This document shows, piece after piece, positions 10,350-21,504 of a stretch of DNA of 64,000 bases. The stretch covers positions 11,780,001-11,844,000 of the forward strand of contig QCXZ01000053.1 in the NCBI GenBank assembly GCA_025024175.1. Reading direction: 5' to 3'. Below the pieces are notes generated by a model, which had not been told where the DNA came from, searched no databases, and saw only the letters and a list, made by a program, of their open reading frames with translations. Source of the stretch: Rhyzopertha dominica (lineage: Eukaryota; Arthropoda; Insecta; Coleoptera; Bostrichidae). The stretch's first letter is position 1. Every line of letters starts with the position of its first letter. The position numbers were made by a program, and so were the translations under genes.

Positions 10350-11356
10350 CTAAAAATGTCGCCCTCCGCTGTTTTCACAAGCTTGAATTCGTGCCCAAAA
10401 CGATCTTTTAACATGCATTAACATTTCTGGAGCGATGGATCTACATGCCTCACGTATTTTATTTTCTAAATGTTCTACACTTTCAATTGGTGTTTGGTAT
10501 ACTTGCTCTTTTACCATTCCCCACAGAAAAAAATCCAAAGGAGTAAGGTCCGGGCTTCTCGGTGGGCAAGAATTAATTGAACCTCTTCCTATCCATCGGT
10601 TAGGCAAAACCAAATCAAAATGATTTCGCACTATTTTATGATAATGCAGCAGGTGCCCCATCTTGATGGAACCATAGATCTTGTCTTGCTTGTAAATTTA
10701 CATTTTGGAGAAGTACCGGTAAAATGTTTCTTAAAAAATTTAGATAAGTATTGCAGTTTAAACTATCGCGAGAAAAATAAGGCTCAACAATTTGATTCCC
10801 CAATATTCCGCACCAGACATTCGTCGAGTAGATAGTTTGAAAATGTCCTCGAATCCAACGTGGATTTTCTTGCGCATAATAATGCATATTATGTTTGTTA
10901 ACTCCACCATTATCAGAAAATCTTGCTTCATCTGAGAAGCAAATCTTGTCATAAAATCTCACATTCAAATTTTGGTGTTCCCGAAAAAAGTTACAAAAAG
11001 CCAGTCTTTTAGGATAATCTGTCTCCTTTAAGCCCTGAACAAATTGCAAGTGATACGGATGAAATTGATTGCCTTTAATTATTCGGTGTACTGAAGACAG
11101 TCTAATACCGGTTGCTCTTGAGACTACCCTTTGACGAATGTGAAGATTTTCGTCAATCATTTCCAATAATTTCATTGTCAGGGACTGTTGCTGTTCTTTC
11201 TCTTGACTTTTTCAGTGGTGGCAAGCTTTTCTTTAAAGTTAATTCAAGTCTCTTGAAAATTGTATCGACAGGAGTTCTTCTATTTGGAAAACGTTGTCTG
11301 TATAAACGGGCAGCAGCGGAAGCATTTTTCTTGCATTCACCATAAATCAAAATCAT
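10350..11356 (-). pseudogene. IS630-Tc1-mariner superfamily transposase, frameshifted
   Basis: Three minus-strand frames form one transposase. The N-terminus (11153-11356) reads YGECKKNASAAARLYRQRFP, a helix-turn-helix found in insect mariner-like proteins. The middle (10636-11175) has a second HTH (VVSRATGIRLSSVHRI), the first catalytic Asp in CFSDEARFSDNG and the second in FHQDGAPA. The C-terminus (10350-10661) has WIGRG and PPRSPDLTPLDFFLWG with the third Asp. One-base indels near 11170 and near 10655 break the gene. After allowing for the second indel, 36 residues separate the second and third Asp by my count. It would cut and paste DNA with a TA target. Terminal inverted repeats were not identified. 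Confidence 0.85.
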
Positions 11357-11762
11357 ATGTTTTTTTTTAATTACAAGTATGTAATTTAGCTTCGCTGTTG
11401 ATATCTCTCTGCTGTTGTATTAAATACTATAACGTTTAATTATTATTTAAGTTACAACTGCCTGAAGTTCAGATCAATGTATAATGTTAAACACTTAATT
11501 CTAATGAATGGTACTTACAAAGCTGGTGGAAGTGCCGGGAAATGTACTAGAAATTTATGTACTTTCATAGCTACGAACCTGTAACAAAAATGTACAATTA
11601 ATCCAATCTGTCAGCTTGATATGCGTGAGGAAAGCTAATACAGTCGTACATGATATAAGGCAGAAGATGGAAGAAAATCTTTCGTGTCAGTCATATATTT
11701 TGGTTTCACAAATCATTTTTGCCTAAGGGCTTCATTAGCCTTTCCAATATTTGTGTACATTT
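11357..11762. other. Unassigned stretch between two transposons
   Basis: No feature was recognised. It may include the outer end of the mariner-like element, but no inverted repeat could be matched on the other side. Confidence 0.3.
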
Positions 11763-11770
11763 TCTAGCGT

Positions 11771-12540
11771 CAGTAGCGGAGGGGGGCTAAGGGGCTCAAG
11801 CACGTCCCCCAAAAGTGTTGGATCCACCTCTGACAAATCTCAAACATAATCAACTAGTAGGTATAGTATTTTTCAACTTTAACGCGTGCGTTCTCTCCTC
11901 TGTAGCTCATATTCATGATGTAGCGTTGTTGTGCAACTATCTACTATCAACAGTTGTTTATTAATTGCGAACGCGATGTGCTTTTGTTTGTTTTTGTGAA
12001 ATTTGGATCAAAATGACATCTAAACGTAAGCAAGGAGGTCTTCGTTCGTTTGTTTTACTGAAAAAAAAGAAGAGGACAAGTCGAGCGAAAATGAACCATT
12101 ATCACCTATAAATAATGTCAGCGACTTATCATCGTCGACTCAAAATTATTCCTGTAGGTACATCCTTCTGATTATTTTGTATGTAGTTAAATAACTTTGT
12201 AAAAACATAATTAGTCGATTTTGTTATTTTTATTCGGTTGAGTTCGTTAATTTTTAGGTCGGTATTGTATTGGGTGTGAGTGGTGGGCGGCTGTAGATTG
12301 AACTCTGGGTCAGGACCCTCCTACTCTATGATCTCTGCCTGGCCTACAAGGGACAGCGTGAGGTAATTAATATTCAATTACCATTTAAACCAATCATCGG
12401 TATATTCGGGTTTGAACTTTTTAAACTAGATTGTTAGGCACGCCCTCTCACCTCCGTGAATGTCATAGTTATAGGTACTTACTTATTACCTAAAATCGGC
12501 CAATAATCCTCCCCCAACCAAAATCCTGGATCCGCCACTG
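11771..12540 (+). mobile_element. Non-autonomous hAT element with 8-bp target duplication
   Basis: The left end begins CAGTAGCGGAGGGGG and the right end is the complement-type CCCCC...GGATCCGCCACTG, giving short terminal inverted repeats of the CAGTGGCGGA class. TCTAGCGT (11763-11770) and TCTAGCGG (12541-12548) flank it as an 8-bp duplication with one mismatch, as expected of hAT. The 770-bp body keeps only the start of a transposase, so it is an internal-deletion derivative that would need a helper. Confidence 0.75.
12013..12159 (+). pseudogene. N-terminal piece of a hAT-type transposase inside the short element
   Basis: An ATG opens MTSKRKQGGLRSFV. A one-base shift in the A-run then continues as TEKKEEDKSSENEPLSPINN. 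The K/R-K-Q...L.SFF-like start followed by an acidic, low-complexity linker is typical of the beginning of ZMYM/TTF-type hAT transposases. A GTAGGTAC at the end of the open stretch could be an old splice donor. Everything downstream (zinc finger, DDE core, dimerisation domain) is missing. Confidence 0.5.
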
Positions 12541-12548
12541 TCTAGCGG

Positions 12549-13300
12549 TATTAATGACAAAATCGATCGATGGGGTCGAACGAGTGTTCCTTTCTACTCC
12601 TGACGTATCTATCTAACATAGACGTGTAATTAACGTTGTCTCTTTTTAATAATAACCTTCAATTGAATCTGTTATGGTTTTTTTTTAAATAGAATTTGGA
12701 TTATATTTTAAAGAATTTGTTTACAGCTAAAATATTAGATTTCACTAAAACTCAAATTATGTGGTGACAACCAGTGAGACATATCACCAACGTTTAAAAA
12801 AAAACACTAAAAAGTATATTTAAGAAGCACGGCACCTAATGTCTAAAAACTATAATTTTTTTGCCATTATTCTAACTATAATAAACACTACAATGAATTT
12901 GAGGACGAGGGTACACGCCACAATTGCATATGCTTCTTTGCGATATGGAGCTTACGAGTATGCAGCTACAATACATAAAATGTTACTTTTGCAATTTGCT
13001 CCATAAACATAAAACAAAGCTTTGCCCTACTCGATACCAACAAACGATTATTTATTGGAAATTTAAATATAAACAGTTTATGATATTCAGCTAGTAAATA
13101 AACATAACAATTCGCACGCGCTTAACCGAAACGTTCGTTGCGGAAAATGTTGACAACCGAAGGCGTAGGAGTAAAGGAAGTTAGGTTTAAAATAAATGGC
13201 TGTGTGAGGTATTATCATTCCCAAAGTCTGCTGTCAATGTTGTTTCAATCTTTTGTTGGTCTAGAATCTAGCTAATACTACGACAGTAACAACGGCAGCG
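12549..13300. other. Unassigned AT-rich stretch
   Basis: No coding, RNA or repeat feature was recognised. Confidence 0.3.
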
Positions 13301-13302
13301 GT

Positions 13303-13567
13303 ATTTATAATATTACGGAAGATAATTATAGCTTCAATTCATTGTAAATGACCATATGTGATATTTTCTTTGGATTTGCAGGCATAAGATGAAATGAAAA
13401 GGTATTGGCCTTTACCGAGATTTGAACTCGGGACCTTTTGAATACCAGTCAAACACTCTATCACTGAGCTATCAGAATCCAGGTCAAGGCGGCATATATA
13501 CATCAAAGTTAACATGTAACGCTGCTGAATACCATCCGATAATTATCTTTCGTAATATTATAAATAT
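13303..13567. repeat. 28-base terminal inverted repeat pair around the left tRNA-like arm
   Basis: TATTTATAATATTACGGAAG at the left and its near-perfect complement at 13539-13567 bracket the left arm of the larger palindrome. This suggests an element of about 265 bp in its own right. Confidence 0.55.
13407..13480 (-). tRNA. tRNA-like sequence, left arm (decayed; GGT anticodon position)
   Basis: Minus-strand reading gives a D-arm (AGCTCAGTGATAGAGT), a perfect 5-bp anticodon stem TTTGA/TCAAA around loop CTGGTAT, and a T-arm CCGAG-TTCAAAT-CTCGG with a B-box-like core. The acceptor stem has several mismatches, so it is a tRNA-derived pseudogene. Confidence 0.5.
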
Positions 13568-13736
13568 ATTTGGGTTGTAATTAGCTGCTATTCGCCACCA
13601 CAGCCAATTTATTAGACTCTGAAGCTCAGCAATACTGAGCGACGAGCGATTCAGCTGCAAATGCGTCGGATGGCGTTCACCAGCGTTACATGTTAACTTT
13701 GATGTATATATACCGCCCTGACCTCTATTCTGAATA

Positions 13737-13810
13737 GGACCCTGATAGCTCAGTCATAGAGCGTTTGACTGGTATTCAAAAGGTCCCGAGTTCAAATCTC
13801 GGTCAAGGCC
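13737..13810 (+). tRNA. tRNA-like sequence, right arm (GGT anticodon position)
   Basis: This is the better preserved arm. The D-stem GCTC/GAGC, anticodon stem TTTGA/TCAAA and T-stem CCGAG/CTCGG all pair. The loop CTGGTAT puts GGT at positions 34-36, which would read a Thr codon. The acceptor stem has two mismatches. Animals normally use AGT, CGT or TGT for nuclear Thr tRNAs, so a GGT species argues for a tRNA-derived repeat rather than a working gene. A pol III promoter (A and B boxes) may persist. Confidence 0.55.
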
Positions 13811-13863
13811 AATACTTTTTCATTTCATGTTATGCCTGCAAAATCCAATAAAATATCACATAG

Positions 13864-14974
13864 GCAGTGGTATTCCCTATTCAAATTAATTTGGTTAACA
13901 ATTCAATCTTCCAACATTAGATTATTACACAGCTGACTCGTTCATCACTTTGGAACGATGTTAGTGTTTATTACGCACTTTACGTGCATTATTTCGGGTT
14001 TCCAATAATTTGTAGGTGTATTCAACAAGTTTGATGTATTTTATCGCGACTGTCACCATACCAACCATTAAATGCGAAATAGTAGTTGAAAACCTTGTTT
14101 TATATAGTTGCTTGGGTTTCTGAATACATATACACATACAAGAGCTTGACTACTAAATTTACACAATACATTACCAAGTGCGTATAAGGTTTCCACAAAA
14201 TGAGGCACAGTGTCTGAATCTGTTGCCTAACCAGTAGTTCAGTTGATGTATTTTTAAGTTCTGGTGCCTTCAATGGTTCAGTTATAAAATTCGAAGTTGT
14301 ACCAAGTAATTCAACAATTCCTGGCAATTTTTTTAATGAAAAAATGGTCCTAGAGAAATAACTAGCTCGTTAGTTCGTTGAATTGTCTCCAGTGGCGGGC
14401 ATGTGTCCGCAAATTATACATTACCGTGTAGAAAATGTCTGAATATATAACTGCATGCTTATGCGCATATGCATATGTTAACTGTAACGTAAACGCCCTT
14501 GTTGAGCTTCCAAGTATGACTCATTATTTTGGTTGTTTATAACGACTACTGCTCTCAGCTTTGAAGTTTATTAGATTTAAGCAGTTTTAGTTTGCTTTAA
14601 ACATTAATAAATGTACTGGAATGTTTATTTTGGGTGGTTTAGTGACAACCTATATTACTGACTAGACAATAAATTGAATTTGGTGAATGGTGAAGCCCCG
14701 GTATAACAGATAAAAAAATGGTTAATTGTGCAGCTTATGTTGTCTCCGATTACCAATACATAAAAGTTCAGGAGTAACATTCTATATACATATACATAAG
14801 TGCTTTTAATAATAAATTTGTCTAACACGTAAAAATAAAAGTATATTTTGTTTGAATTAAATTTTTACGTTATGAAATATGGAACATCAACTTACTTGGT
14901 ATTCATAGGTGTAATCAAATGGAGCTTATTATGTAGGGTACCAGTTATATAGCGATTTTATTTAAATTTTACAC
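13864..14974. other. Unassigned AT-rich stretch
   Basis: No feature was recognised. The short open frame at 14100-14327 on the minus strand has no recognisable domain. Confidence 0.3.
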
Positions 14975-14988
14975 AATTCTAGAGAATA

Positions 14989-15311
14989 AGTAAGAATTTA
15001 GGATGGCAATGCCATCTGTCAGCATTACACTGACATGATGACAAAGCCACCTAGCTGCCTTAACGGGTACTACTTCCTAAAGGAAGTGACCTGTAGCCTG
15101 ACAAATTGGCATGCAACTGCATACTTCAATTTGACAGCAGGCCCCCACGGCACTTTTTGCTAGCGGGCAAGAACCGACATACATTAAAATACATGTCTAA
15201 GCCGTGCTGTCTACACTAGACTTAAATTGCACTGATGAGCTGTAATGACAGCGAAATAGATCTATCTGCAGTTGGTTGAGGTGTAGACAGCACAGCATAG
15301 ACATGCATTTT
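14989..15311 (+). mobile_element. Short non-coding element with hammerhead ribozyme and 14-bp flanking direct repeat
   Basis: AATTCTAGAGAATA occurs at 14975-14988 and again at 15312-15325, exactly bracketing 323 bp. No coding frame is present. The right third is a palindrome: 15182-15216 pairs with 15281-15314 (TGCTGTCTACAC with GTGTAGACAGCA and beyond), with a hammerhead core between. The outer arm overlaps the flanking repeat by a few bases, so the exact right end is uncertain by about 3 bp. The 14-bp duplication is long for DNA transposons and fits retrotransposition. I infer a non-autonomous, ribozyme-bearing retroelement of PLE or retrozyme type. Partial relatives occur at 55-125 and 40097-40170. 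Confidence 0.65.
15232..15262 (+). ncRNA. Hammerhead ribozyme core with all conserved core bases intact
   Basis: The order is CTGATGA, stem II GCTG-TAATGA-CAGC, GAAA, TAGA, then TC at the cleavage-site position. Helix III would be two pairs (A-U, U-A) closing a two-base loop, the minimal form known for PLE-type hammerheads. Stem I near the core pairs only partly (TTGCA before the core, TGCAG after it), but the outer arms 15182-15216 and 15281-15314 pair extensively. It is the only copy in the window with no substitution in CUGANGA or GAAA. Confidence 0.7.
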
Positions 15312-15325
15312 AATTCTAGAGAATA

Positions 15326-15990
15326 ATCTCCTGAAAATGAATCTTAAATCCGTTTCTTGTGATCGTGTCTAGTTTCTGAATAATCCGTGTGTATATGCGG
15401 AACTGCTTTATTACTGGTGTGTTCCTCCGTATCCTGCGCGGTGTCGCATGCTCCTTAACGTGCGCCAATGACATTAATTTAAGATACAGTAAATATATTT
15501 CATACAATAATTTATTCTCTCAAACATATTTCTCTATGTTACTGCAAAGTGAGAACAGTAGTCAGCTATATATGCAACCTCAATTCTGGTTCCACAAATC
15601 GAATCATATATTCTTTCTTGTCAGTTTTATATTCAAAGGAAAATGCAGACAAAACGTTTTGGTGTAGGTTTTTAAGAGAAAGTGTAAGACTTGTGCACCA
15701 TAGTTGTATTCGATCTTTCAAAATATAAAGAAACGTTCTCGCATTTGTTTTGCTTCAAAAACGTAATACATTACACCGCTTGCTCAGCTGCTCATAGTCA
15801 TAATGTCATCTAAACTGTTTCCTTTTACTTTTTCTGGGCATATTATATAAAGAATACGTTTCGAAGTTTTCTTTTCACCATCACATTATGTAGCTATATA
15901 CCTAAAGTACTTTTTTGCTGACATAATCATAATTCAAGCACAAGTTGATAAATTATTGTCATGGCATTAGCTGAAAATTTATAGTTTCCA
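15326..15990. other. Unassigned stretch
   Basis: Nothing was recognised. A 92-codon open frame at 15389-15667 shows no domain. Confidence 0.3.
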
Positions 15991-17715
15991 TAGGCGTACC
16001 GAAGAGGGAGCTTTGTTCAGCTCTTCTAATATGTTTTCCTATAGGGATTGTTCAACTATACATGATTCTGTTACATGGAATACAGAGAATCGGTCACATA
16101 TTTGTATTTGGCGGTAACTCCAACCTTCTTCGTTCCAAATTTCTAAATTCGTGTTATATTTTAACAGTTAATACAGAGAAACAAAAAACTTTCAATAAGA
16201 TCAGTTATTTCGAGCAAAAATCCATTCGAACTAAGTTATGAAAGGCTATTTAACATAAGTTTTAGGAATCCAGTAGCATTATAAGCACGAATTAAAACCC
16301 GGTGTGCTGTTAAAATGCCAGTATACAAAAGTCTTTTGAAAATCCGATTAAATATATTTCAGTTTATTTAAATGAGGCTTAATTTGGTTAAAATATTAAT
16401 AGTAATAATAAATAATAATAATAATCAAATTAACCCAAAGACTCTAAAGTCTAAAAAAGGATGGTATATTATTATTATTATCTAGATTGATACAATCGAC
16501 TCAAAAGCATTATTTTCGATTTATGCCTCGGGCATTATCTTAGCCAGAGAGCAAAAAGAAGTAAGTACTCAAATTTGATTAATTTAAAATATCACATTAA
16601 TGCGATCACGGTTTTTAATCCAAAATTTGCTAATGTCCAAGTTTAATGGAGTTTATCGATGTGCTCATTATCAGTTTCAGATGACGACAATAGGCGCTTT
16701 GGGCATTTAAACTATGCATATCTGATTAAAGTTAAAAACATATATTACTTTCATGTCACATAGAAATTGCCGCAGAAGCATCAATCAAAGTACAACTTAC
16801 ATTGCCATAATAAGATTAATTGATCATAAGGAATTCCTACATTTTTAATAATTTATATTGTGCGTTTAATTGCTAATCCCTGCAGATTTCAGAAGTCAAG
16901 TATACCCGTAAAATTTAAAACATACGTTTTTAACGATATTGAGCCTTATTTTGCATTTCAATGAAAATGTATCAATTGACAATACAAGTAAAAATTGTTA
17001 GAGATAAAATGACCAATTATTTAACGCTAATTGGGGGGTGTTTGTCCAACCGATGAATAATGCTGGGGCTTATAATTTGTATTTTTAAATTGAACTAAGA
17101 TTAACTAAACCAGCAGCTTAGATCATTACACTTAGGTATTGTTTCACGACCAGGTTGCTTGCTGATTCTGAGTTCAGAATTTTTTATCTCTACTAGCTAC
17201 TTATTAACTCCTAACTTATATTTCTAAAGCTTCGAGTGTGAAAGCGCATCGGTTGATTGATTAGTGTTCGATATGTGCGAATTCCAAATCATAAAACGTG
17301 GCCCTATTAGTAGATGTTTAAGGCGAAATTTACCTTTCTTAAGTACTTCGTTTGACATTATACATTATGTGGATCACGGATTTTTATTCTTCCAAATAAA
17401 ATGTATCGACTAATCTTTTGTTAAACGTGATATAGATGCAACTGAATGCGCTAGATATCATTTAACAGATCATCAATAATTGAATTAGGAATAAACGAGC
17501 TTTGTATGATCAGTGTATATAAAAAATTTAGGTCTTCACAGAAGATTTTTTAAGTCACCTTGCAGAAAATCAGCGATGAATGTTCATGGAATAAGTACTT
17601 GATTAATTACTTATGTACATAATCCGATAAAGGGACATCTTTATTTATGTTGAATTATTGACTAACGGAAATTCCTGCTTTGCCCCCCTTAGACCAAAAG
17701 TTGGGTACGCCCATG
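15991..17715 (+). repeat. Dispersed non-coding repeat, copy B
   Basis: Collinear with 2420-3465 (see the landmarks listed there), but with about 0.7 kb of extra sequence in the middle, including an AT-rich TAA/TTA palindromic patch near 16400-16480. The left end CATAGGCGTACC and right end GGGTACGCCCATG are inverted relative to each other, which suggests DNA-transposon termini. No clean target duplication or transposase was found. Confidence 0.65.
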
Positions 17716-20700
17716 TCAGATTCGTTTCCTAACTCGACAGTCAGTCTAACACAGTTTTAAAATAGAAAAGCATGTTCTGGACCTGCAGAGGTACTGGAAG
17801 TATATAAGAAGCAAATGGCATCTCGTGTTCCGTTCGTTATGAAAGAGACTGCGCATGATATTGTGTGTGCACTTACTGACTATTTATGTCTTACTGCGGT
17901 AAATAAGTATAGTCTACAATTTATTTCATATCTTGGTAAATCTAATCTGTGTTTGTAACAAAAACTGCCCAGTATACATATCAACCAATGAATCTTATTA
18001 TAAATGGTTGCAAATGTTTTGTAGTTTAGAACCAGAAATTTGCCTGATAGTTGCAGTATGCTTATTAATCAGCTAAAATGGTTTTTTTAGAGCCGGTCCC
18101 GACTAACCGGCCGTTGATATGACTAACAGAAGCGAAACCTGACCCACTCCAAAAATACGCATTTCTTTCATAATTATTTAATGAATTGCCTACCCATTAA
18201 TAAACAGATAAGGAGCAGATGTGGCTTTGGATGCCGTCACGTTCGTTAGGTGTGTGGCATTTCGGTAATTGGCGCTCGAGAACTAGATGGGGAAAACTAA
18301 GATAAATAATTGAGGTTGTCCTGGGAGTCTAAATAATTTAATTGAAGACTTATTTCGGTAAGGACCCTATTTAATTATAAGGTCGAATTAATTGACGAAA
18401 TCGATTTACCACTGTAACAGCCGACGTTCAAGTGAGTAAGTCTGTACGTCTGTTGTAATGTGTAATAGCTAGTCAAGTTTCCCAATTTAGCATTATTTAC
18501 ATATAAAAACTAGTTACTTTGAGGACTTGTTTTTTATAGAGCGCATATTATATCGTTCTGGACATCTGTACAAAAAATGAGTTAACAATATAAGAATATA
18601 TTATTGCGTATAAATCAATAAAGACCACAAAACATATCGTGGTAAAGCGCGTTGCATTATCCAAATTGGGTGTACCGCAGTTTATTCAGCAATTAATTTC
18701 TCGTATTTGCTGTTGAATTCTGTTTACTTGTCTTTGTTTGCATATCATTTCCGTGCGCATCGAGCTTGGAATGGCGCCATTAGAGATGAGATGTTTGTCA
18801 GGCTTGGATTACGAACTAGTACAATATTACAAACTGACAGATGGCATACTAATTGTTCCTGTAGCACCTAAATAGTATCGCTTTGATAAAGGTGCTGCTC
18901 TTATGTTTCCAAGACATAGAACTAGCAGCGTAAACTACAGCGACTTTACAATAACAGTGCGTATACAGTATGGCCCACGTTTTTATTGGTCAAATACACA
19001 GAAATCTTATTTATTACATAGAACGCTTATATATAAGACCTGCGCCTGAAAAATCTATGCCAATACGTGTGTTGGCGAAAGAAGCAGCGGGTTTGCGACG
19101 CATGCCCAAAACGTACAATTTTAAGACGTCGAAAAGGTCTGTCTTTGTCTCTCATCTCTCTGTCCCTGTCAGTGTGTTACTTCAGGTCGTACAGGTTATG
19201 TTTATGTTAAAAGTATGCGGTATTTGATAACCCCAATTCCCATTTTTGCTAATGTATGCAAAACAATTTGATTCGTTATTTTATTACCTAGAGTTTTTAC
19301 AAATCCTTTTTTGTAATTGCCCTTTTCATGCATACCGTTTCTGACCAAAAACGTTTCATTTGGAAATTCTTGTCATTATTGTCAAAACGAACATGAAAGA
19401 TTACTTTCCTGGCCTGCCAAACAGGCAGGGCCAATAATATTTATAAAAATTTTGACTGGACACGTCCACGTTTCTTTCTTCATCTCGTACATAATCTTGA
19501 CAGTGCTGTAAATTTTAAAGGACGTAAATACATAAATGACAGCGGTTGACAGATATCGACCGGCACGAATCTATAATATTTAACCGACAATGATGATGTT
19601 GCATTTTCTAACAGCTCCTTTAGTATAAAAACATTTAATATGTGATATAAATTTTCTGGAACCAACCCTGGTTTTAGGCTCATAATTGTTAGTCCGGTTC
19701 TGACTTGCTCTCAATGCGAATGCACCAGTTTTTCGGCACAATGTGGTACTTATGTATTTAGCGTTCTATGTAAATATACGATATCTGGGGTCAAGTACCA
19801 GATCCGTCATGTTTACGTCAATTTGAAGTACACGCGTTGGATCTAGGCGCTTCATGTCATCCTACAATCCAAGCAAGGTGGTAGATTCTGGTGTTTCAGC
19901 TTTGGCCATTTTAGTTCAAATGTCGGTTCCAAAATCTGAGTACACCTCAGATGGCGCCAGGTTTGTTGTCACCCAGGCCAAGTTGATTAATATCAGATTA
20001 ATATCAAAAGCAAAGCACCGTGACAGAACCAGCGAGCAATGGTCAAATTGTGAAATTGTCATTAGCATTAAGATTTTTGCATAAGAAAAGTGTTGCATAA
20101 ATGTTAATGTGCAGATTTTAACCTTTAAGATGAAAGTCTATACCATGTTGGTACATACAATCAGTATGGGCGGTAATGGTGGCAGATTAAAACTATGGGA
20201 TATGGGCTTGCAGATTGCAATTACAGGTAGGTATAATTCATCAATACAAAGTGATTCACATGAACAAAAGGTGAAAAATATTTCGTTGATTTGTTTGTTT
20301 TTAGTGTCCTGCCTTGCTGTTGTCCAACTCCGAAAGTGTAACTGATGGTTAGAAAGTACTTGTCCTCACGTATACACAGGAGTACAAAAACCTGCTGAGT
20401 CTCATAATCATTATTAAATTTAGACCCACAATAGAGTATAGTTGCAAAGTATTTGATCAGTCCAAGGGATTGATATCGTTGTAGTGCAGTGCACTAATTC
20501 TTCGTAGTGTCTGCTATAGAAGTGTCCGATGTCCAATATTCTGAGCAAACGTCTCAGAGCTCAAGGCGCTGGTGAAAAGACTAAAATGCCTAGAAAGATC
20601 TGACAGTTTACATACAGAGCCAGAGGATATTACCCTTATATATTAATTTAAAACCATATTTTGTAATCTTTGTAGTAGAACTTATGCACTGATCGCAGTA

Positions 20701-21300
20701 AAAATAAACTAGTGTTAATATATTGATTAAGATATAGTTTTGGTGTTTTTTTAAACTGACGTAAAGGTGGACATAGACGTTGTTCGTGTTGTACGGTTTT
20801 AGCTAAACAGGTAAAGTTGTGCAGAGAGAAACGAAGAAGTGATGCGTCTACACATTGCAAACTGAAGACTGCAGTTCTATTTGTAGTGATATACAAAATC
20901 GAATGTGGTAGTAATTTACTAATAGTGATGTCTGAATTTGCAGTAAAAGTTAAATGTGAAAGAAGGCACAAACCGTCACAATGGGCATTTCCTTTTTTTT
21001 TTAATTTCTTTTGGAATTTTGTCATGTAAAGAATCAATTTTTTCTTCACACTATCTCTAAATATGCTGTTATCAACTACTTTTAACTTATTTATTAATTC
21101 ATCAAATGCATATTTAGCACATTTTCCAAAAGGTGCTATTGTCCGTCTGTCACACTTATAGCTCGAGAACAGCTCAACGGATCGGAACCATTGGATAGGT
21201 ATTTGGCCTAACGATGATCAACATGTATGTATATCCTATTCTCTGGATTTAATTTTACATAAATACTGATGGTTCTTATAATATTACTCAGTGAAATCTG
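17716..21300. other. Unassigned stretch without recognisable genes
   Basis: Several open frames of 60-130 codons exist (for example 18970-19227 and 20648-21049), but none has a domain or a matching neighbour. The part at 18100-18420 is unusually rich in TAATTA/TTAATTG-type motifs within mixed-composition sequence and could be an old regulatory element; that is speculation. Confidence 0.3.
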
Positions 21301-21336
21301 AACTGTTGTCCTGGTTAGGGTGTAAAAGCCGTCGTT

Positions 21337-21504
21337 GGTTAGAGTTGCTTCCTAACGTTTCACTAGCACGAGTGGCAAGCTTCTTCAGAGGTCTTTCCGT
21401 CTCCGGTGCTGATCGTAGATTGTCTATGTCCAGCAGCGGAGATGGAAGGACCTCTGAAGAAGCTTGCCACTCGTGCTAGCGAAACGTTAGGAAGCAACTC
21501 CAAC
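21337..21504. repeat. Inverted repeat with hammerhead-like motif in both arms
   Basis: Left arm 21337-21408 and right arm 21431-21504 are reverse complements (AGTTGCTTCCTAACGTTTC... against ...GAAACGTTAGGAAGCAACT) around a 22-base centre. Confidence 0.75.
21454..21488 (+). ncRNA. Hammerhead-like motif (CTGAAGA...GAAACGTT)
   Basis: CTGAAGA (N7 = A is allowed), an intervening 20-base segment with weak stem II (AGC...GCT), then GAAA and CGTT. The same motif on the minus strand is at 21354-21388, with GTGAAAC in place of GCGAAAC. Sequences of this layout are common at PLE ends. Stem II is poor, so cleavage is doubtful. Confidence 0.45.

Larger units (their letters stand above)
13350..13863. repeat. 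Large palindrome with a tRNA-like sequence in each arm
   Basis: The left arm (about 13350-13533) and right arm (about 13668-13863) are reverse complements along their length. They share a TGTGATATTTT outer end, GCAGGCATAA, the tRNA-like block, TACATCAAAGTTAACATGTA and a GGATGG/CCATCC inner end. The spacer is about 135 bases. Similarity extends well beyond the tRNA-like part on both sides, so whole units were duplicated in inverted orientation. It could be a fold-back transposon or two SINE-like copies. Confidence 0.7.

Noticed and set aside
20648..21049. 133-codon minus-strand frame
   Set aside because: Low-complexity Lys/Leu/Phe content and no recognisable motif; an opposite-strand frame overlaps it.
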